Shown piece by piece: positions 29,151-37,625 of a DNA stretch of 64,000 bases. Position 1 is the first letter of the stretch. Each line of letters opens with the position of its first letter. The notes beneath the pieces were generated by a model. It was not told where the DNA came from. It was given only the letters and a program-made list of their open reading frames with translations, and did no database searches. Where the stretch lies: NCBI GenBank assembly GCA_963708645.1, contig CAVPTA010000007.1:124001-188000 (forward strand), written 5' to 3'. The DNA comes from RYN-133 sp963708645 (GTDB lineage Bacteria; Actinomycetota; Actinomycetes; Mycobacteriales; Jatrophihabitantaceae). Made by a program: the position numbers and the translations under genes.

Positions 29151-29172
29151 TGAGCTCCCCGCTCCCCTAGCC

Positions 29173-29189
29173 GACTGTTCGTAACAGTC
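29173..29189. promoter_or_regulatory. Palindromic operator upstream of the acyl-CoA reductase
   Basis: GACTGTT-CGT-AACAGTC is a perfect 17-bp inverted repeat with a 3-base centre. It matches the palindrome at the tetR start at 12 of 17 positions, with differences placed symmetrically (core ACwGTT-CsT-AACwGT). Position and symmetry suit a TetR-type repressor site. A second palindrome GGGTTAACCC follows at 29195-29204. It would also fall in the promoter of the divergent sensor-like gene. Confidence 0.6.
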
Positions 29190-29266
29190 TGGTGGGGTTA
29201 ACCCGACCCTGCAAACGGGCGTTAGGTCCATCGCAGTGCCGCCGTGGGCTCGTCAAGATCGACCTC

Positions 29267-29944
29267 ATGACCAGTAGCCGTGCAGCGCGCCTGCCCTTTC
29301 CGCTCGCGGTTTTCGGTTACCGCGCCACCTGGGGCGAACTGCTCTACGCGCTGCTCGGTCTGCCCCTCGGTGTTGCCGGGTTCGTGTTCGCTGTGGTCAC
29401 CCTGACCGTCGGGGCCGGGCTGGGTGTGACCTTTGTCGGTTTGCCCATCCTGGCGGTGAGCGGGATCGGCGCGAAGCTGCTCGCCGACGTCATCCGGCGT
29501 CTGTCGAACTCACTCATCGGAACCGAGGTCGGCGCCCGGCCACTGGTGGCGGATGCAGCCTCGAGTCGGTTCGGCTGGGTCGGTGCCCAACTGACCGACG
29601 TCGCGGCGTGGAAGGCACGGGTCTACCTCGTGATCAAACTGCCTCTGGGCATCACGTCGTTCGTGGCCGCGGTGACCTTTTACACCTACGGGTTGGGGTG
29701 GCTCACCTACCCGATCTGGCGCCCGTTCCTACCCTGCTCGAGCGACCCGCAGGGCGTGTGTCACCGTGCCGCGGGCATCACCAACCAGTACTTCATCGAC
29801 ACCCCGGGGCGAATAGTTGTCGCCGCCGCCATGGGCGCGGCGATGTTGTTGCTCGCGCCGTGGGTCACGCACGCCGCGGTCCTGATGGACCACGCGGCGA
29901 TGCGTGCCCTGCTGGGTGACGATCGTGGCGCCGACGGGGGCTAG
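29267..29944 (+). CDS. Multi-pass membrane protein with a putative sensor domain
   Basis: 225 residues. After a short N-terminus the protein reads TWGELLYALLGLPLGVAGFV, with hydrophobic helices near residues 20-45 and 45-70 and two more near residues 125-150 and 185-210. This is the layout of the putative sensor domain (PF13796 type) found at the N-terminus of many actinobacterial histidine kinases, but here no kinase core follows. It may be a free-standing membrane sensor or lipid-related protein. Divergent from the acyl-CoA reductase gene, sharing its regulatory gap. The ATG at 29267 is chosen as the first with coding sense. Confidence 0.65.
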   Translation: MTSSRAARLPFPLAVFGYRATWGELLYALLGLPLGVAGFVFAVVTLTVGAGLGVTFVGLPILAVSGIGAKLLADVIRRLSNSLIGTEVGARPLVADAASSRFGWVGAQLTDVAAWKARVYLVIKLPLGITSFVAAVTFYTYGLGWLTYPIWRPFLPCSSDPQGVCHRAAGITNQYFIDTPGRIVVAAAMGAAMLLLAPWVTHAAVLMDHAAMRALLGDDRGADGG

Positions 29945-30174
29945 GCAGGCTGGTTGTGATGCGCATCGACCGGCGTCCCTGAGGTGAACACGAATCCGGG
30001 GAACTGGTCCTGCACGGCGGCGATCGTTGCGTCGATCTGTTCGAGTCCGCGCACGTCGGCAAGCGGGTCGGTGTAGGTCGCGTCCTGCGCCCAGAGTTCT
30101 TGGAGCAGAGCACGCCGCGCAGTCGAGTCGGTCTCGTTCCAGCAGGCCAGGTAACGCTCGTTCAGGTCTGACAT
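29941..30174 (-). CDS. NTF2/SnoaL-like protein, apparently truncated at its C-terminus
   Basis: 77 residues, MSDLNERYLACWNETDSTAR followed by LLQELWAQDATYTDPLADVR and GLEQIDATIAAV. This is the first two-thirds of a SnoaL/NTF2-like fold that is normally 110-140 residues; the frame stops at HHNQPA where further beta strands (usually RFxWxLG) are expected. The stop lies at the end of the convergent membrane gene, so the missing part is not present in another frame that I can see. Divergent from an XRE regulator, a common partner for such genes. Confidence 0.6.
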   Translation of the reverse strand: MSDLNERYLACWNETDSTARRALLQELWAQDATYTDPLADVRGLEQIDATIAAVQDQFPGFVFTSGTPVDAHHNQPA

Positions 30175-30288
30175 TTCGGTTTCCTCTCACGATGTGGTTG
30201 CGCCGAGATCGTGACCGGTCCGCGGTAGTGCCGTCGATTACCCGCGAGGTCATCGCCTTACGGCGCAGCGCGAACTAGCGTCGAGGCC

Positions 30289-31077
30289 GTGACCACGACC
30301 GTCCGCGCGCCCGTCGGGCGCCTGCTGCGCGAGTGGCGCGAGCGCCGCCGGCTCAGCCAGCTCGAGTTGTCGATCCAGGCCGACATTTCGACCAGGCACC
30401 TGAGCTTCGTCGAGACCGGACGGTCGCGGCCCACGCCGGAGATGATCGTGCGCCTCACCGAGCAGCTGGACATTCCGCTGCGCGAGCGCAACGAGCTACT
30501 TCTCGCCGGCGGGTACGCGCCCGCTTATCCGGAACACGGGTTGGACGAGCCGGCCCTCGCCGCAGTCCGCGAGGCGCTCGCGCAGGTGCTGCGCGGGCAC
30601 GAGCCGAACCCGGCGGTGCTGGTCGACCGGTGGTGGAACGTCGTCGACGCGAACACGGCGCTCGCGCCGCTGCTCGCCGGATGTGCGGCGCACCTGCTCG
30701 AGCCACCCGTCAACGTGCTGCGACTCTCCCTGCATCCGGACGGGATGGCTCCCCGCATCGTCAACCTCGGCCAATGGCGCGCACACCTGCTCGCGCAGTT
30801 GCACCGACGCGCTATGAGCACGGGAGATCACCGCCTGGCCGCTCTCGAGAGCGAACTGCTTGCCTACCCCGCTGGTGAGGATTCGAGTACGCCGCACTCC
30901 GACGATGTCGTCCTACCGCTGCGACTGCGCGTCGACGAGGGCGAGCTCGCCCTGTTCAGCATCGAAGCCCGCGTAGGCACCGCGTCCGACGTCACCCTGG
31001 ACGACCTGTCGATCGAGACGTTCTACCCGGCCGATGCGGCGACCGCTGACTACCTGCGCCGTCAGAGCGAACCGTAG
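30289..31077 (+). CDS. XRE family regulator with MmyB-like ligand-binding domain
   Basis: 262 residues. The N-terminal helix-turn-helix is LREWRERRRLSQLELSIQAD, followed by RHLSFVETGRSRPTPEMIVR (residues 10-60). The C-terminal domain (about 90-255) has LVDRWWNVVDANTALAPLL, LRLSLHPDGMAPRIVNLGQW and SIETFYPADAATADYL, all MmyB-like. Such regulators usually control the gene they face, here the truncated NTF2-like gene 114 bases away. GTG at 30289 with GAGG close by; a TAGCGT seven bases before the GTG could also make it leaderless. Confidence 0.88.
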   Translation: MTTTVRAPVGRLLREWRERRRLSQLELSIQADISTRHLSFVETGRSRPTPEMIVRLTEQLDIPLRERNELLLAGGYAPAYPEHGLDEPALAAVREALAQVLRGHEPNPAVLVDRWWNVVDANTALAPLLAGCAAHLLEPPVNVLRLSLHPDGMAPRIVNLGQWRAHLLAQLHRRAMSTGDHRLAALESELLAYPAGEDSSTPHSDDVVLPLRLRVDEGELALFSIEARVGTASDVTLDDLSIETFYPADAATADYLRRQSEP

Positions 31078-31478
31078 GCACGCAGCGGCTGCAGCCGGGC
31101 CATTACGCGCCGGTCACGCACCATCGCCGCGCGGTAGTCGTCCCAGTCGTCGTGCTCGCCGTTCGCGCTGCGGTAGTACTCGACGAGTTCGCCAACCGTC
31201 GCGTCGTCGGGCGACGCCGCGGGTTCGGACAGCGTGACCTCGCACTCGACAACCGCGTAGTGCCAGAAGTCCGCGCTGGTGATGTGCAGCGACGTCCACG
31301 GCGTCCGCACGAGATTGTGATACTTGGCGCGGTCGGCGGTGATCGACACGCGGATCACGCCGTCGTCACCGAGCACGTGCAGGATGTTCGACGACTGCGG
31401 ACGCCCGTCCCGCTTGATCGTGATCATGACCGATCGCTGGTTGCTGCGGGCGAAGTCGAGAGCCTCGTTGAGTTCCAT
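31062..31478 (-). CDS. PPOX class F420-dependent enzyme (TIGR03618-like)
   Basis: 138 residues. A split-barrel flavin/F420-binding fold: LDFARSNQRSVMITIKRDGR, SNILHVLGDDGVIRVSITAD and TSLHITSADFWHYAVVECE. It belongs to the pyridoxamine-phosphate-oxidase-like group using coenzyme F420. Last gene of the tetR operon; its ATG overlaps the preceding stop by one base (TGATG). The C-terminus overlaps the convergent XRE gene by 16 bases. Confidence 0.85.
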   Translation of the reverse strand: MELNEALDFARSNQRSVMITIKRDGRPQSSNILHVLGDDGVIRVSITADRAKYHNLVRTPWTSLHITSADFWHYAVVECEVTLSEPAASPDDATVGELVEYYRSANGEHDDWDDYRAAMVRDRRVMARLQPLRAYGSL

Positions 31479-31900
31479 CAGTGTCCACGCACCTTCGTGA
31501 TACGGATTCGCAGCGGCACCGAGTAGCGCTGCGCGAAAGAGGCGGCGTCGCCACCGACTCGTTCGACGTCGGCCGCGTACTTGGCAAGGTAGCCGTCGTG
31601 CTGATCGGCGGATGGGACATCGGCCTGCTCGGCGACCCCTGCGAGGACCACCACATTTCCACCCTGGCCGTTCCCGTCGAAGTTGAGCGACACGCGTGGC
31701 CGGGACGCGACGTGATCGAGGCGGTTTGCGTCGTTCGCGTTGTAAACGAGGACGCTCTCGCTGCCCTCCTCCCACAGGAACCAGACCGGATTGGGCTGTG
31801 GCGTGCCGTCGGCGCCAGTGGTCGTAAGCCACACGACCTTCTCGGCGTCGAGTCGCGATCGCACACGAGCTCCGAAGTCGGAGTCAGGAATGACGCTCAT
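31478..31900 (-). CDS. PPOX class F420-dependent enzyme (Rv3369-like, TIGR03667)
   Basis: 140 residues. VWLTTTGADGTPQPNPVWFL, RLDHVASRPRVSLNFDGNGQ and AFAGVAEQ-type positions here read LAGVAEQADVPSAD, matching the Rv3369-type split-barrel proteins. Substrate unknown. ATG at 31900 after AAGG; nine bases after the maleylpyruvate isomerase-like gene, so part of the same operon. Confidence 0.87.
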   Translation of the reverse strand: MSVIPDSDFGARVRSRLDAEKVVWLTTTGADGTPQPNPVWFLWEEGSESVLVYNANDANRLDHVASRPRVSLNFDGNGQGGNVVVLAGVAEQADVPSADQHDGYLAKYAADVERVGGDAASFAQRYSVPLRIRITKVRGH

Positions 31901-31909
31901 GCGCCAACC

Positions 31910-32650
31910 TTAGAACGGCACCTCGGTGCTCATCAGGCTCTCGAGCGAAACATCGCCCGCCCGCTTGCTCAACACCCGGCAGAACTCGATGGCGTCCAGT
32001 TCGAGGCGCGGCCCGTTCGCCCCGACCGTCCAGGTGCCTCCGGCCGGCCCGGTCAGCACGAGCGTGTAGTCCTTACCGTGGCGGCGTGACCATTCGTCGA
32101 CGACGTCGCCAACAAGAACGCCGTCGTGACTGGGTGTCAGCAGAGGCGCACGCCCGAGCACTCGCGAGATGTCCATGCGGTGCGTCCACGGGTCGCGGGT
32201 CAGGATCACGTCGAACAAGTAGCCCAGCGTCCACACCTCGGGCGTGCCATTGATGACCATCGGCGGCACCTTGCGGCTGCGGACGAACCACGGCGTCCGG
32301 CGACGTCCTTTGACCGCGGCCGGCCATCGCGCTGCATACTCATGGGCGATCCGCGCCCCGCTCCAGTCGGAGCGTTCGCGCACCTGTAGAGCGGTGAGTT
32401 CGTCGATGTCGAACTGCCCGTCCACGATCGCCGCCTTGTTCTGCCGCATCCCCTCGCGCATCGACGCAGCCATCTCGACCATGCCGTGCATGTGCGCCGC
32501 CATCTGTCGCACGTCCCAACCCGGGCACTCCGTCGGAGTGGTCCAGTCGGACCCGTCGAGCGAGTTCAGCAGTTCAGCGCAGCGCTGGTACTCGGTCGCG
32601 GCGAGTTGCATCGCCTGATCGCGGTCGAGCGCAGCCTTCAGTGCGGTCAT
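31910..32650 (-). CDS. Maleylpyruvate isomerase family mycothiol-dependent enzyme
   Basis: 246 residues. The N-terminal DinB-like four-helix metal-binding domain has LLNSLDGSDWTTPTECPGWD followed by VRQMAAHMHGMVE, where the histidines would hold the metal. The second conserved histidine is in TRDPWTHRMDISR. The C-terminal small domain ends LEFCRVLS-like (AIEFCRVLSKRAG). Such proteins use mycothiol for isomerisation or S-transfer; the substrate is not evident. ATG overlaps the tetR stop as ATGA. Confidence 0.87.
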   Translation of the reverse strand: MTALKAALDRDQAMQLAATEYQRCAELLNSLDGSDWTTPTECPGWDVRQMAAHMHGMVEMAASMREGMRQNKAAIVDGQFDIDELTALQVRERSDWSGARIAHEYAARWPAAVKGRRRTPWFVRSRKVPPMVINGTPEVWTLGYLFDVILTRDPWTHRMDISRVLGRAPLLTPSHDGVLVGDVVDEWSRRHGKDYTLVLTGPAGGTWTVGANGPRLELDAIEFCRVLSKRAGDVSLESLMSTEVPF

Positions 32651-33270
32651 CGTTTCCCCCCAGGAGTTTTCGGACGGGCGGCGAGCCCGACCGAGTCTGC
32701 GTAGCTGTGCATGACGCGGGGAACCAGGCGACGCCAGCGCGTGCCCCCTGGATCGTTGGCTTCCTGCTGAGACACGAGGCCGGCGATGAGTGCAGTGAAC
32801 ACATCGACGTCAGCGGCCTTCGTGACTCCGAGGGCGCGCAGGTTCAGGCGGAGGATTTCGAGGCTCTCCACCGCGGCGGCGTACGACTCGGCCGACGGCT
32901 CGAAGTCGGGCAGTACGCGGACGTTCATCAGCTGATTTCGCGCGGAGTCCGCGGTCGCGAAGTCGAAGAACGTCTGAGCCATGAAGACCAGCCGCTCGCG
33001 CGGATCGGCCGGCGCGCGCAGCTCGGCAGCGCGGAACTGCGCCGTCGCCGTACGCCACGCCTGGGCGTACATGGCGTCGTAGATCGCGTTCTTCGATTCG
33101 AAATGCGAGTAGAGCGAGGGCGGCTGCATGCCCATTCGCACCGCCACTTCACGCAGGGTGAGGCCGGCGATGCCGTTCTGCCGCGCGACGTCCCAGGCCG
33201 CTGACAGGATCTCCTGTCGTGTGGCCTCACGCCGTTCGGCACGCCTATCGCGATTAGGTATTCCGACCAC
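32647..33270 (-). CDS. TetR/AcrR family transcriptional regulator
   Basis: 207 residues. The DNA-binding domain is REATRQEILSAAWDVARQNG, then IAGLTLREVAVRMGMQPPSL and YSHFESKNAIYDAM, a standard TetR HTH at residues 15-60. The C-terminal domain (WRTATAQFRAAELRAPADPR onward) is the ligand-binding and dimerisation part. First gene of the tetR-isomerase-PPOX-PPOX operon. The GTG start lies in a 17-bp palindrome, as expected for autoregulation. It probably also controls the acyl-CoA reductase operon 3.5 kb away through a related palindrome. Confidence 0.9.
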   Translation of the reverse strand: MVGIPNRDRRAERREATRQEILSAAWDVARQNGIAGLTLREVAVRMGMQPPSLYSHFESKNAIYDAMYAQAWRTATAQFRAAELRAPADPRERLVFMAQTFFDFATADSARNQLMNVRVLPDFEPSAESYAAAVESLEILRLNLRALGVTKAADVDVFTALIAGLVSQQEANDPGGTRWRRLVPRVMHSYADSVGLAARPKTPGGKR

Positions 33271-33284
33271 AGTTAGGAACTGTG
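33268..33284. promoter_or_regulatory. Palindromic operator overlapping the tetR start
   Basis: CACAGTT-AGG-AACTGTG is a perfect 17-bp inverted repeat with a 3-base centre, covering the GTG start of tetR. Related to the palindrome at 29173-29189. Likely autoregulatory site. Confidence 0.6.
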
Positions 33285-33321
33285 AGCGTGCCGGGCGAGT
33301 TTGTCAAGCGTCAAAAGGCGG

Positions 33322-34584
33322 TCAGCGCACGTGACCGTCGCCGGTGACGATCCATTTCGTCGAGGTCAGTTCGGTGAGGCCCATCGGGCCGCGCGCGTGC
33401 ATCTTCTGGGTCGAGATGCCGATCTCGGCACCGAACCCGAACTCGCCTCCGTCGGTGAACCGCGTCGACGCGTTCACCATCACCGCGGCCGAGTCGACGC
33501 GCGCGACGAAGCGGCGCGCGGTGTCGAGGTCGCGCGTGACGATCGCCTCGGTGTGCCCGGACGACCAGCGGCGGATGTGCGCGATGGCTTCGTCGACATC
33601 GGCGACGACGCGTGCGGCCATGTCGAGCGAGAGGTACTCACGCGCCCAGTCGTCATCGGTGGCACGCTCGACGCCCTCCATCGCCCCGAACTCGTCGTCG
33701 CCGTGCAGCACCACGCCGGCCGCTTGCAGAGCAGACGTGATGCGCGGCAGGAATTCGTCGGCAATCGCGCGATGCACCAGCAAGGTCTCGGCGGCGTTGC
33801 ACACGCTGACGCGCGAGGTCTTCGAGTTCACCACGATGCGCTCGGCCTTATCCAGATCTGCGGCAGCATCGACGTAGACATGGACGTTGCCGACGCCGGT
33901 CTCGATCACGGGCACGGTCGCGTTCTCGACCACGTAGTTGATCAGCCCGGATCCGCCGCGCGGGATGATCAGGTCGACCAGACCGCGCGCTCGCAGCAGG
34001 TGTCCGACGCTGGCGCGGTCGGTGCCCGGGACGAGTTGCACTGCATCGCGAGGAAGTCCCGCCTTCTCAGCGGCGGCAGCCAGCACCTCGACCAAGGCGA
34101 CGTTCGATCGGTAGGCCGAACCCGATCCGCGCAGCAGCGCGACATTGCCGCTCTTGAGAGCGAGGCCGGCTGCGTCGACGGTGACGTTGGGGCGCGCTTC
34201 GTAGATCATCGCAACGACGCCGAACGGCACCCGCACCTGTCGGATCTCGAGTCCGTTCGGCTGGGTGTACCCGCGTACGACTTCGCCGACCGGGTCGGGC
34301 AGCGATGCGATGTCGCGCAGACCCTGCGCCATCGCTGCGACCCGCTCACCGTCCAGCTGCAGGCGGTCGATCAAACCTTCGTTCAGCCCGGCCTCGCGGC
34401 CCGCCGCGACGTCCTGCTCGTTCGCCGCCACGATCGTGGCGGTTGTGTCGTCCACAGCGTCCGCCATCGCGACCAGCGCGGCGTCCTTGTGTCCCCGGCT
34501 CAGCGGAGCAAGGTCAGCGGCCGCCTCGCGAGCGCGGGCAGCGACCTCGCGCACTTCCTGCTCGGTCGCGGCCTGCTCGCTCAT
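33322..34584 (-). CDS. proA: Gamma-glutamyl phosphate reductase
   Basis: 420 residues. Second step of proline synthesis: reduces glutamyl-5-phosphate with NADPH. VPFGVVAMIYEARPNVTVDA and LVDLIIPRGGSGLINYV are family signatures, and the catalytic cysteine is in KTSRVSVCNAAETLL. The C-terminal STRFTDGGEFGFGAEIGIST is fully conserved. It follows the proB and LapA-like genes on the same strand. Confidence 0.97.
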   Translation of the reverse strand: MSEQAATEQEVREVAARAREAAADLAPLSRGHKDAALVAMADAVDDTTATIVAANEQDVAAGREAGLNEGLIDRLQLDGERVAAMAQGLRDIASLPDPVGEVVRGYTQPNGLEIRQVRVPFGVVAMIYEARPNVTVDAAGLALKSGNVALLRGSGSAYRSNVALVEVLAAAAEKAGLPRDAVQLVPGTDRASVGHLLRARGLVDLIIPRGGSGLINYVVENATVPVIETGVGNVHVYVDAAADLDKAERIVVNSKTSRVSVCNAAETLLVHRAIADEFLPRITSALQAAGVVLHGDDEFGAMEGVERATDDDWAREYLSLDMAARVVADVDEAIAHIRRWSSGHTEAIVTRDLDTARRFVARVDSAAVMVNASTRFTDGGEFGFGAEIGISTQKMHARGPMGLTELTSTKWIVTGDGHVR

Positions 34585-34588
34585 AGCG

Positions 34589-35014
34589 TCAGGATACGGA
34601 GCCCTTCCGGCTCGTCCGCTTCGATTTCCGGCTGGGATGGTTGCGCTGTCGCCGATAGCGCAACAGCCACGCGATCAACGCACCCAGCACGGCGGCGATC
34701 ACGATCGGCAAGGCGACCGGCATCGTGTACTGCGGGATGATCAGACGCACTTTCACGTCGTCGGTGTTCTCGAAGATGAAGATCACCACAAGAACGAACA
34801 GGATGCCGCCCAGGATCTGCCCGACGCTGACTGACCGCTTCGCCTCGGGTTCCGGAGCGGTGCCCGGACGCTGGCCGGGCTGCTGGCCCGGGGGCGGCCG
34901 GTGCTGGCCGTGAAGCGGCGGCTGACCAGCCGGACCCGGATGACCAGGCCCACCACCCGGCGGTGGCGGTGCTGACGGTGGCGGACCGGGCGGACTGTTC
35001 ATACCTGAAGGCAT
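34589..35014 (-). CDS. LapA family (DUF1049) membrane protein
   Basis: 141 residues from the ATG at 35014 (another ATG at 35002 is possible). A Pro/Gly-rich cytoplasmic N-terminus (residues 1-60) precedes two membrane helices, GQILGGILFVLVVIFIFENT and PVALPIVIAAVLGALIAWLL, with the DUF1049 signature FENTDDVKVRLI between. The tail is highly basic (KSKRTSRKGS). LapA-type proteins take part in envelope assembly; no specific job can be read. It lies between proB and proA. Confidence 0.8.
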   Translation of the reverse strand: MPSGMNSPPGPPPSAPPPPGGGPGHPGPAGQPPLHGQHRPPPGQQPGQRPGTAPEPEAKRSVSVGQILGGILFVLVVIFIFENTDDVKVRLIIPQYTMPVALPIVIAAVLGALIAWLLRYRRQRNHPSRKSKRTSRKGSVS

Positions 35015-35039
35015 ACCCACCAAAACGGCTGATTTGCAG

Positions 35040-36131
35040 CTACATGACGACGAGGTCGTCACGATGCACGACCTCGCGGCGGAACTCGGCCGGCAGATCG
35101 GCAGTCTTGTGCCCGAGCAGGCCGGGCAGGTCGGCGGCGTCATAGCCGACCAGGCCGCGGGCGACCACGGCACCGTCGGGGTCGGTGAGTTCGACCGGTT
35201 CGCCCGAGTAGAACTCCCCCGACACCGCAGTGACGCCGGCCGGCAACAGCGACATCCTGCGCTCGACGACGGCCGCGACCGCGCCCGCGTCGAGGACGAG
35301 GCGCCCGCGCGGGCTCGTCGCATGGCGCAACCAGAACAGCCGTGATGCCGAGCGGTCGCCGGCAGCGTGGAACAACGTCCCGACCGTGCCGCGCAACGCG
35401 TCGGTCACCTGCTCGCCTGCCGCGAGCAGCACCGGGATGCCTTCGGACGTCGCGACGGCCGCGGCGTCGATCTTGGTCACCATGCCGCCCGAGCCGACAT
35501 GGCTGCCCGACCGCGTCACGTCCACCCCGTCGAGTTCGGCCATCGACTGCACCTCGGGGATGAACCGGGCGTCGGGACGACCGGGTCTTCCGGTGTAGAG
35601 CCCGTCGACATCGCTGAGCAGCACGAGCGCCTGCGCTGTGATCAGGTGCGCGACGAGCGCAGCCAGCCGGTCGTTGTCGCCGAATCGGATCTCGTGCGTT
35701 GCGACCGTGTCGTTCTCGTTCACCACTGGGACGATGCCAAGCGCCAGCAACCGTTCGAGGGTGCGGTTCGCGTTGCGGTAGTGACCGCGGCGGTGCAGGT
35801 CGTCCGCCGTCAGCAACACCTGACCGACGCCGAGGCCGTAGCGGGCGAACGACGCTGCGTACCGCTCGGCGAGCAGCAACTGCCCTACGCTCGCGGCCGC
35901 CTGCTGGGTGGCGAGGTCGCGCGGACGCGCCTTGAGCCCGAGCGGGCCGATGCCGGCGGCGATGGCACCCGACGACACCAGGACGACCTGCTGCCCATCG
36001 GCGACCCGGTTCGCCACCGCGTCGACGATGGCGTCCAGCCGAGTGGGATCAAGCCGTCCGCGCGAGGTGAGCGACGACGATCCCACCTTGACGACCGTGC
36101 GAGCCGCGCGCGCGATCGCATCGCGGGTCAT
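35040..36131 (-). CDS. proB: Glutamate 5-kinase
   Basis: 363 residues. Catalyses the first, usually proline-inhibited step of proline synthesis. The amino-acid-kinase domain has TVVKVGSSSLTSRGRLD, VVLVSSGAIAAGIGPLGL, NENDTVATHEIRFGDNDRLA and GSHVGSGGMVTKIDAA. A C-terminal PUA domain (SPRGRLVLDAGAVAAVVERR onward) is present, so this is the long form. ATG overlaps the obgE stop as ATGA. Confidence 0.97.
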   Translation of the reverse strand: MTRDAIARAARTVVKVGSSSLTSRGRLDPTRLDAIVDAVANRVADGQQVVLVSSGAIAAGIGPLGLKARPRDLATQQAAASVGQLLLAERYAASFARYGLGVGQVLLTADDLHRRGHYRNANRTLERLLALGIVPVVNENDTVATHEIRFGDNDRLAALVAHLITAQALVLLSDVDGLYTGRPGRPDARFIPEVQSMAELDGVDVTRSGSHVGSGGMVTKIDAAAVATSEGIPVLLAAGEQVTDALRGTVGTLFHAAGDRSASRLFWLRHATSPRGRLVLDAGAVAAVVERRMSLLPAGVTAVSGEFYSGEPVELTDPDGAVVARGLVGYDAADLPGLLGHKTADLPAEFRREVVHRDDLVVM

Positions 36132-37555
36132 TGCTGGTCGTCGTAGTGGGATGGGCGACGGGCGCGCTTCGCGGCGAGGCGGTCCTCGGCCGACACACGC
36201 GACGAGGTGTTGAACCGCTCGTCGCTGCCGCGGCGCGACGGGACGTAGTCGTCGGCGATCCCGGCGCTGGGCTCGAAGTCGAAGGTCATGGTGCCGATCG
36301 TCACGGCGTCGCCCGGCTGGGCGCCCTGGCGGGCGAGTTCGGCTTCGACCCCGAGCCGGTTGAGCCGGTCGACGAGATAGCCGACGGCCTCGTCGTTGTC
36401 GAAGTCGGTCTGGCGCACCCAGCGTTCGGGTTTGTCGCCGCGCACCACGAACCCGTCGGCGACCGCGCGGACGGTGAACCCGGCGTCGTCGACGGCCCTC
36501 GGCGTCAACACGACGCGAGTGGCCTCCGGATCCGGACGCCCCGCGCGGTCGGCCTGCACCGCCGCGGCGAGCGCGAACGTCAGCGCTCGCAAACCTTCAT
36601 GAGCGACGGCGGAGATCTCGAAGACCTGCAACCCGCGCGCCTCGAGTTCGGGACGGACGAAGTCGGCCAACTCGCGCGCCTCGGGCACGTCGATCTTGTT
36701 CAGGGCGACCAGGCGCGGCTTGGCGAGAAGTTCACCGAAGGTGCCTTGGTACTGGGCGAGTTCGGCTTCGAGCGCGTCGAGATCGCTGATCGGATCGCGC
36801 CCCGGCTCGAGGGTCGCGCAGTCGAGCACGTGCAACAGCACCGCGCACCGCTCGACGTGGCGCAGGAAGTGCAGGCCCAGGCCCTTTCCCTGCGCCGCAC
36901 CCGGAATGAGCCCCGGCACGTCGGCAACGGTGAAAGTGGTCTCACCCGCGTCGACAACGCCGAGGTTCGGCACCAGCGTCGTGAACGGGTAGTCGGCGAT
37001 CTTGGGTCGGGCGGCCGACATGGCCGCGATCAGCGACGACTTGCCCGCGCTCGGGAAGCCGACCAGGCCGACGTCCGCGACCGACTTGAGCTCGAGCACG
37101 ACATCGCGCTCCTCGCCGGGCTCGCCCAACAGCGCGAACCCCGGAGCCTTGCGCCGCGTCGACGACAACGCAGCGTTGCCCAGGCCGCCCCGTCCGCCCT
37201 CGGCGGCGACGAATTTCGTACCGGTTCCGATCAGATCGGCGAGCACCTCGCCGTCGCGGTCGACGACGACCGTCCCGTCGGGCACCCGTAACTCCAGATC
37301 GGTGCCGTCGGCGCCGTTGCGGTGGCTGCCGGCGCCGCCCTTGCCGTTGCCGGCGCGCTGGTGCGGGTGGTGGTGGAAGTCGAGCAGCGTGTGCACGTTC
37401 GAGTCGACTACGAGCGTCACATCGCCGCCGCGACCACCGTTGCCGCCATCCGGGCCGCCGAGCGGCTTGAACTTCTCGCGGTGGATCGACGCGACCCCGT
37501 GGCCGCCGTTGCCGGCTGCGACGTGGAGCACCACACGGTCGACGAAACTTGCCAT
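36128..37555 (-). CDS. obgE: Obg family GTPase
   Basis: 475 residues. The Gly-rich Obg fold (residues 1-158) starts MASFVDRVVLHVAAGNGGHG. The GTPase domain has GFPSAGKSSL (G1), DVPGLIPGAAQGKGLG (G3) and NKID (G4), and the actinobacterial C-terminal OCT domain follows (DGFVVRGDKPERWVRQTDFD). It acts in 50S maturation and stress signalling. ATG at 37555 follows AAGGA. It is separated from rpmA by a strong hairpin but lies on the same strand. Confidence 0.97.
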   Translation of the reverse strand: MASFVDRVVLHVAAGNGGHGVASIHREKFKPLGGPDGGNGGRGGDVTLVVDSNVHTLLDFHHHPHQRAGNGKGGAGSHRNGADGTDLELRVPDGTVVVDRDGEVLADLIGTGTKFVAAEGGRGGLGNAALSSTRRKAPGFALLGEPGEERDVVLELKSVADVGLVGFPSAGKSSLIAAMSAARPKIADYPFTTLVPNLGVVDAGETTFTVADVPGLIPGAAQGKGLGLHFLRHVERCAVLLHVLDCATLEPGRDPISDLDALEAELAQYQGTFGELLAKPRLVALNKIDVPEARELADFVRPELEARGLQVFEISAVAHEGLRALTFALAAAVQADRAGRPDPEATRVVLTPRAVDDAGFTVRAVADGFVVRGDKPERWVRQTDFDNDEAVGYLVDRLNRLGVEAELARQGAQPGDAVTIGTMTFDFEPSAGIADDYVPSRRGSDERFNTSSRVSAEDRLAAKRARRPSHYDDQQ

Positions 37556-37576
37556 GATCCTTATCCGAGAAACGAC

Positions 37577-37609
37577 AAGGGCGGCTCCCGGTCGCCCGGG
37601 GCCGCCCTT
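37577..37609 (-). terminator. Stem-loop between rpmA and obgE
   Basis: AAGGGCGGC (37577-37585) and GCCGCCCTT (37601-37609) are a perfect 9-bp inverted repeat with a 15-base loop that itself contains CCCGG/CCGGG. There is no T-run on the minus strand. It would lower read-through or set the mRNA end between the ribosomal protein genes and obgE. Confidence 0.6.
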
Positions 37610-37625
37610 AGGTGAGTCGGAGCCC

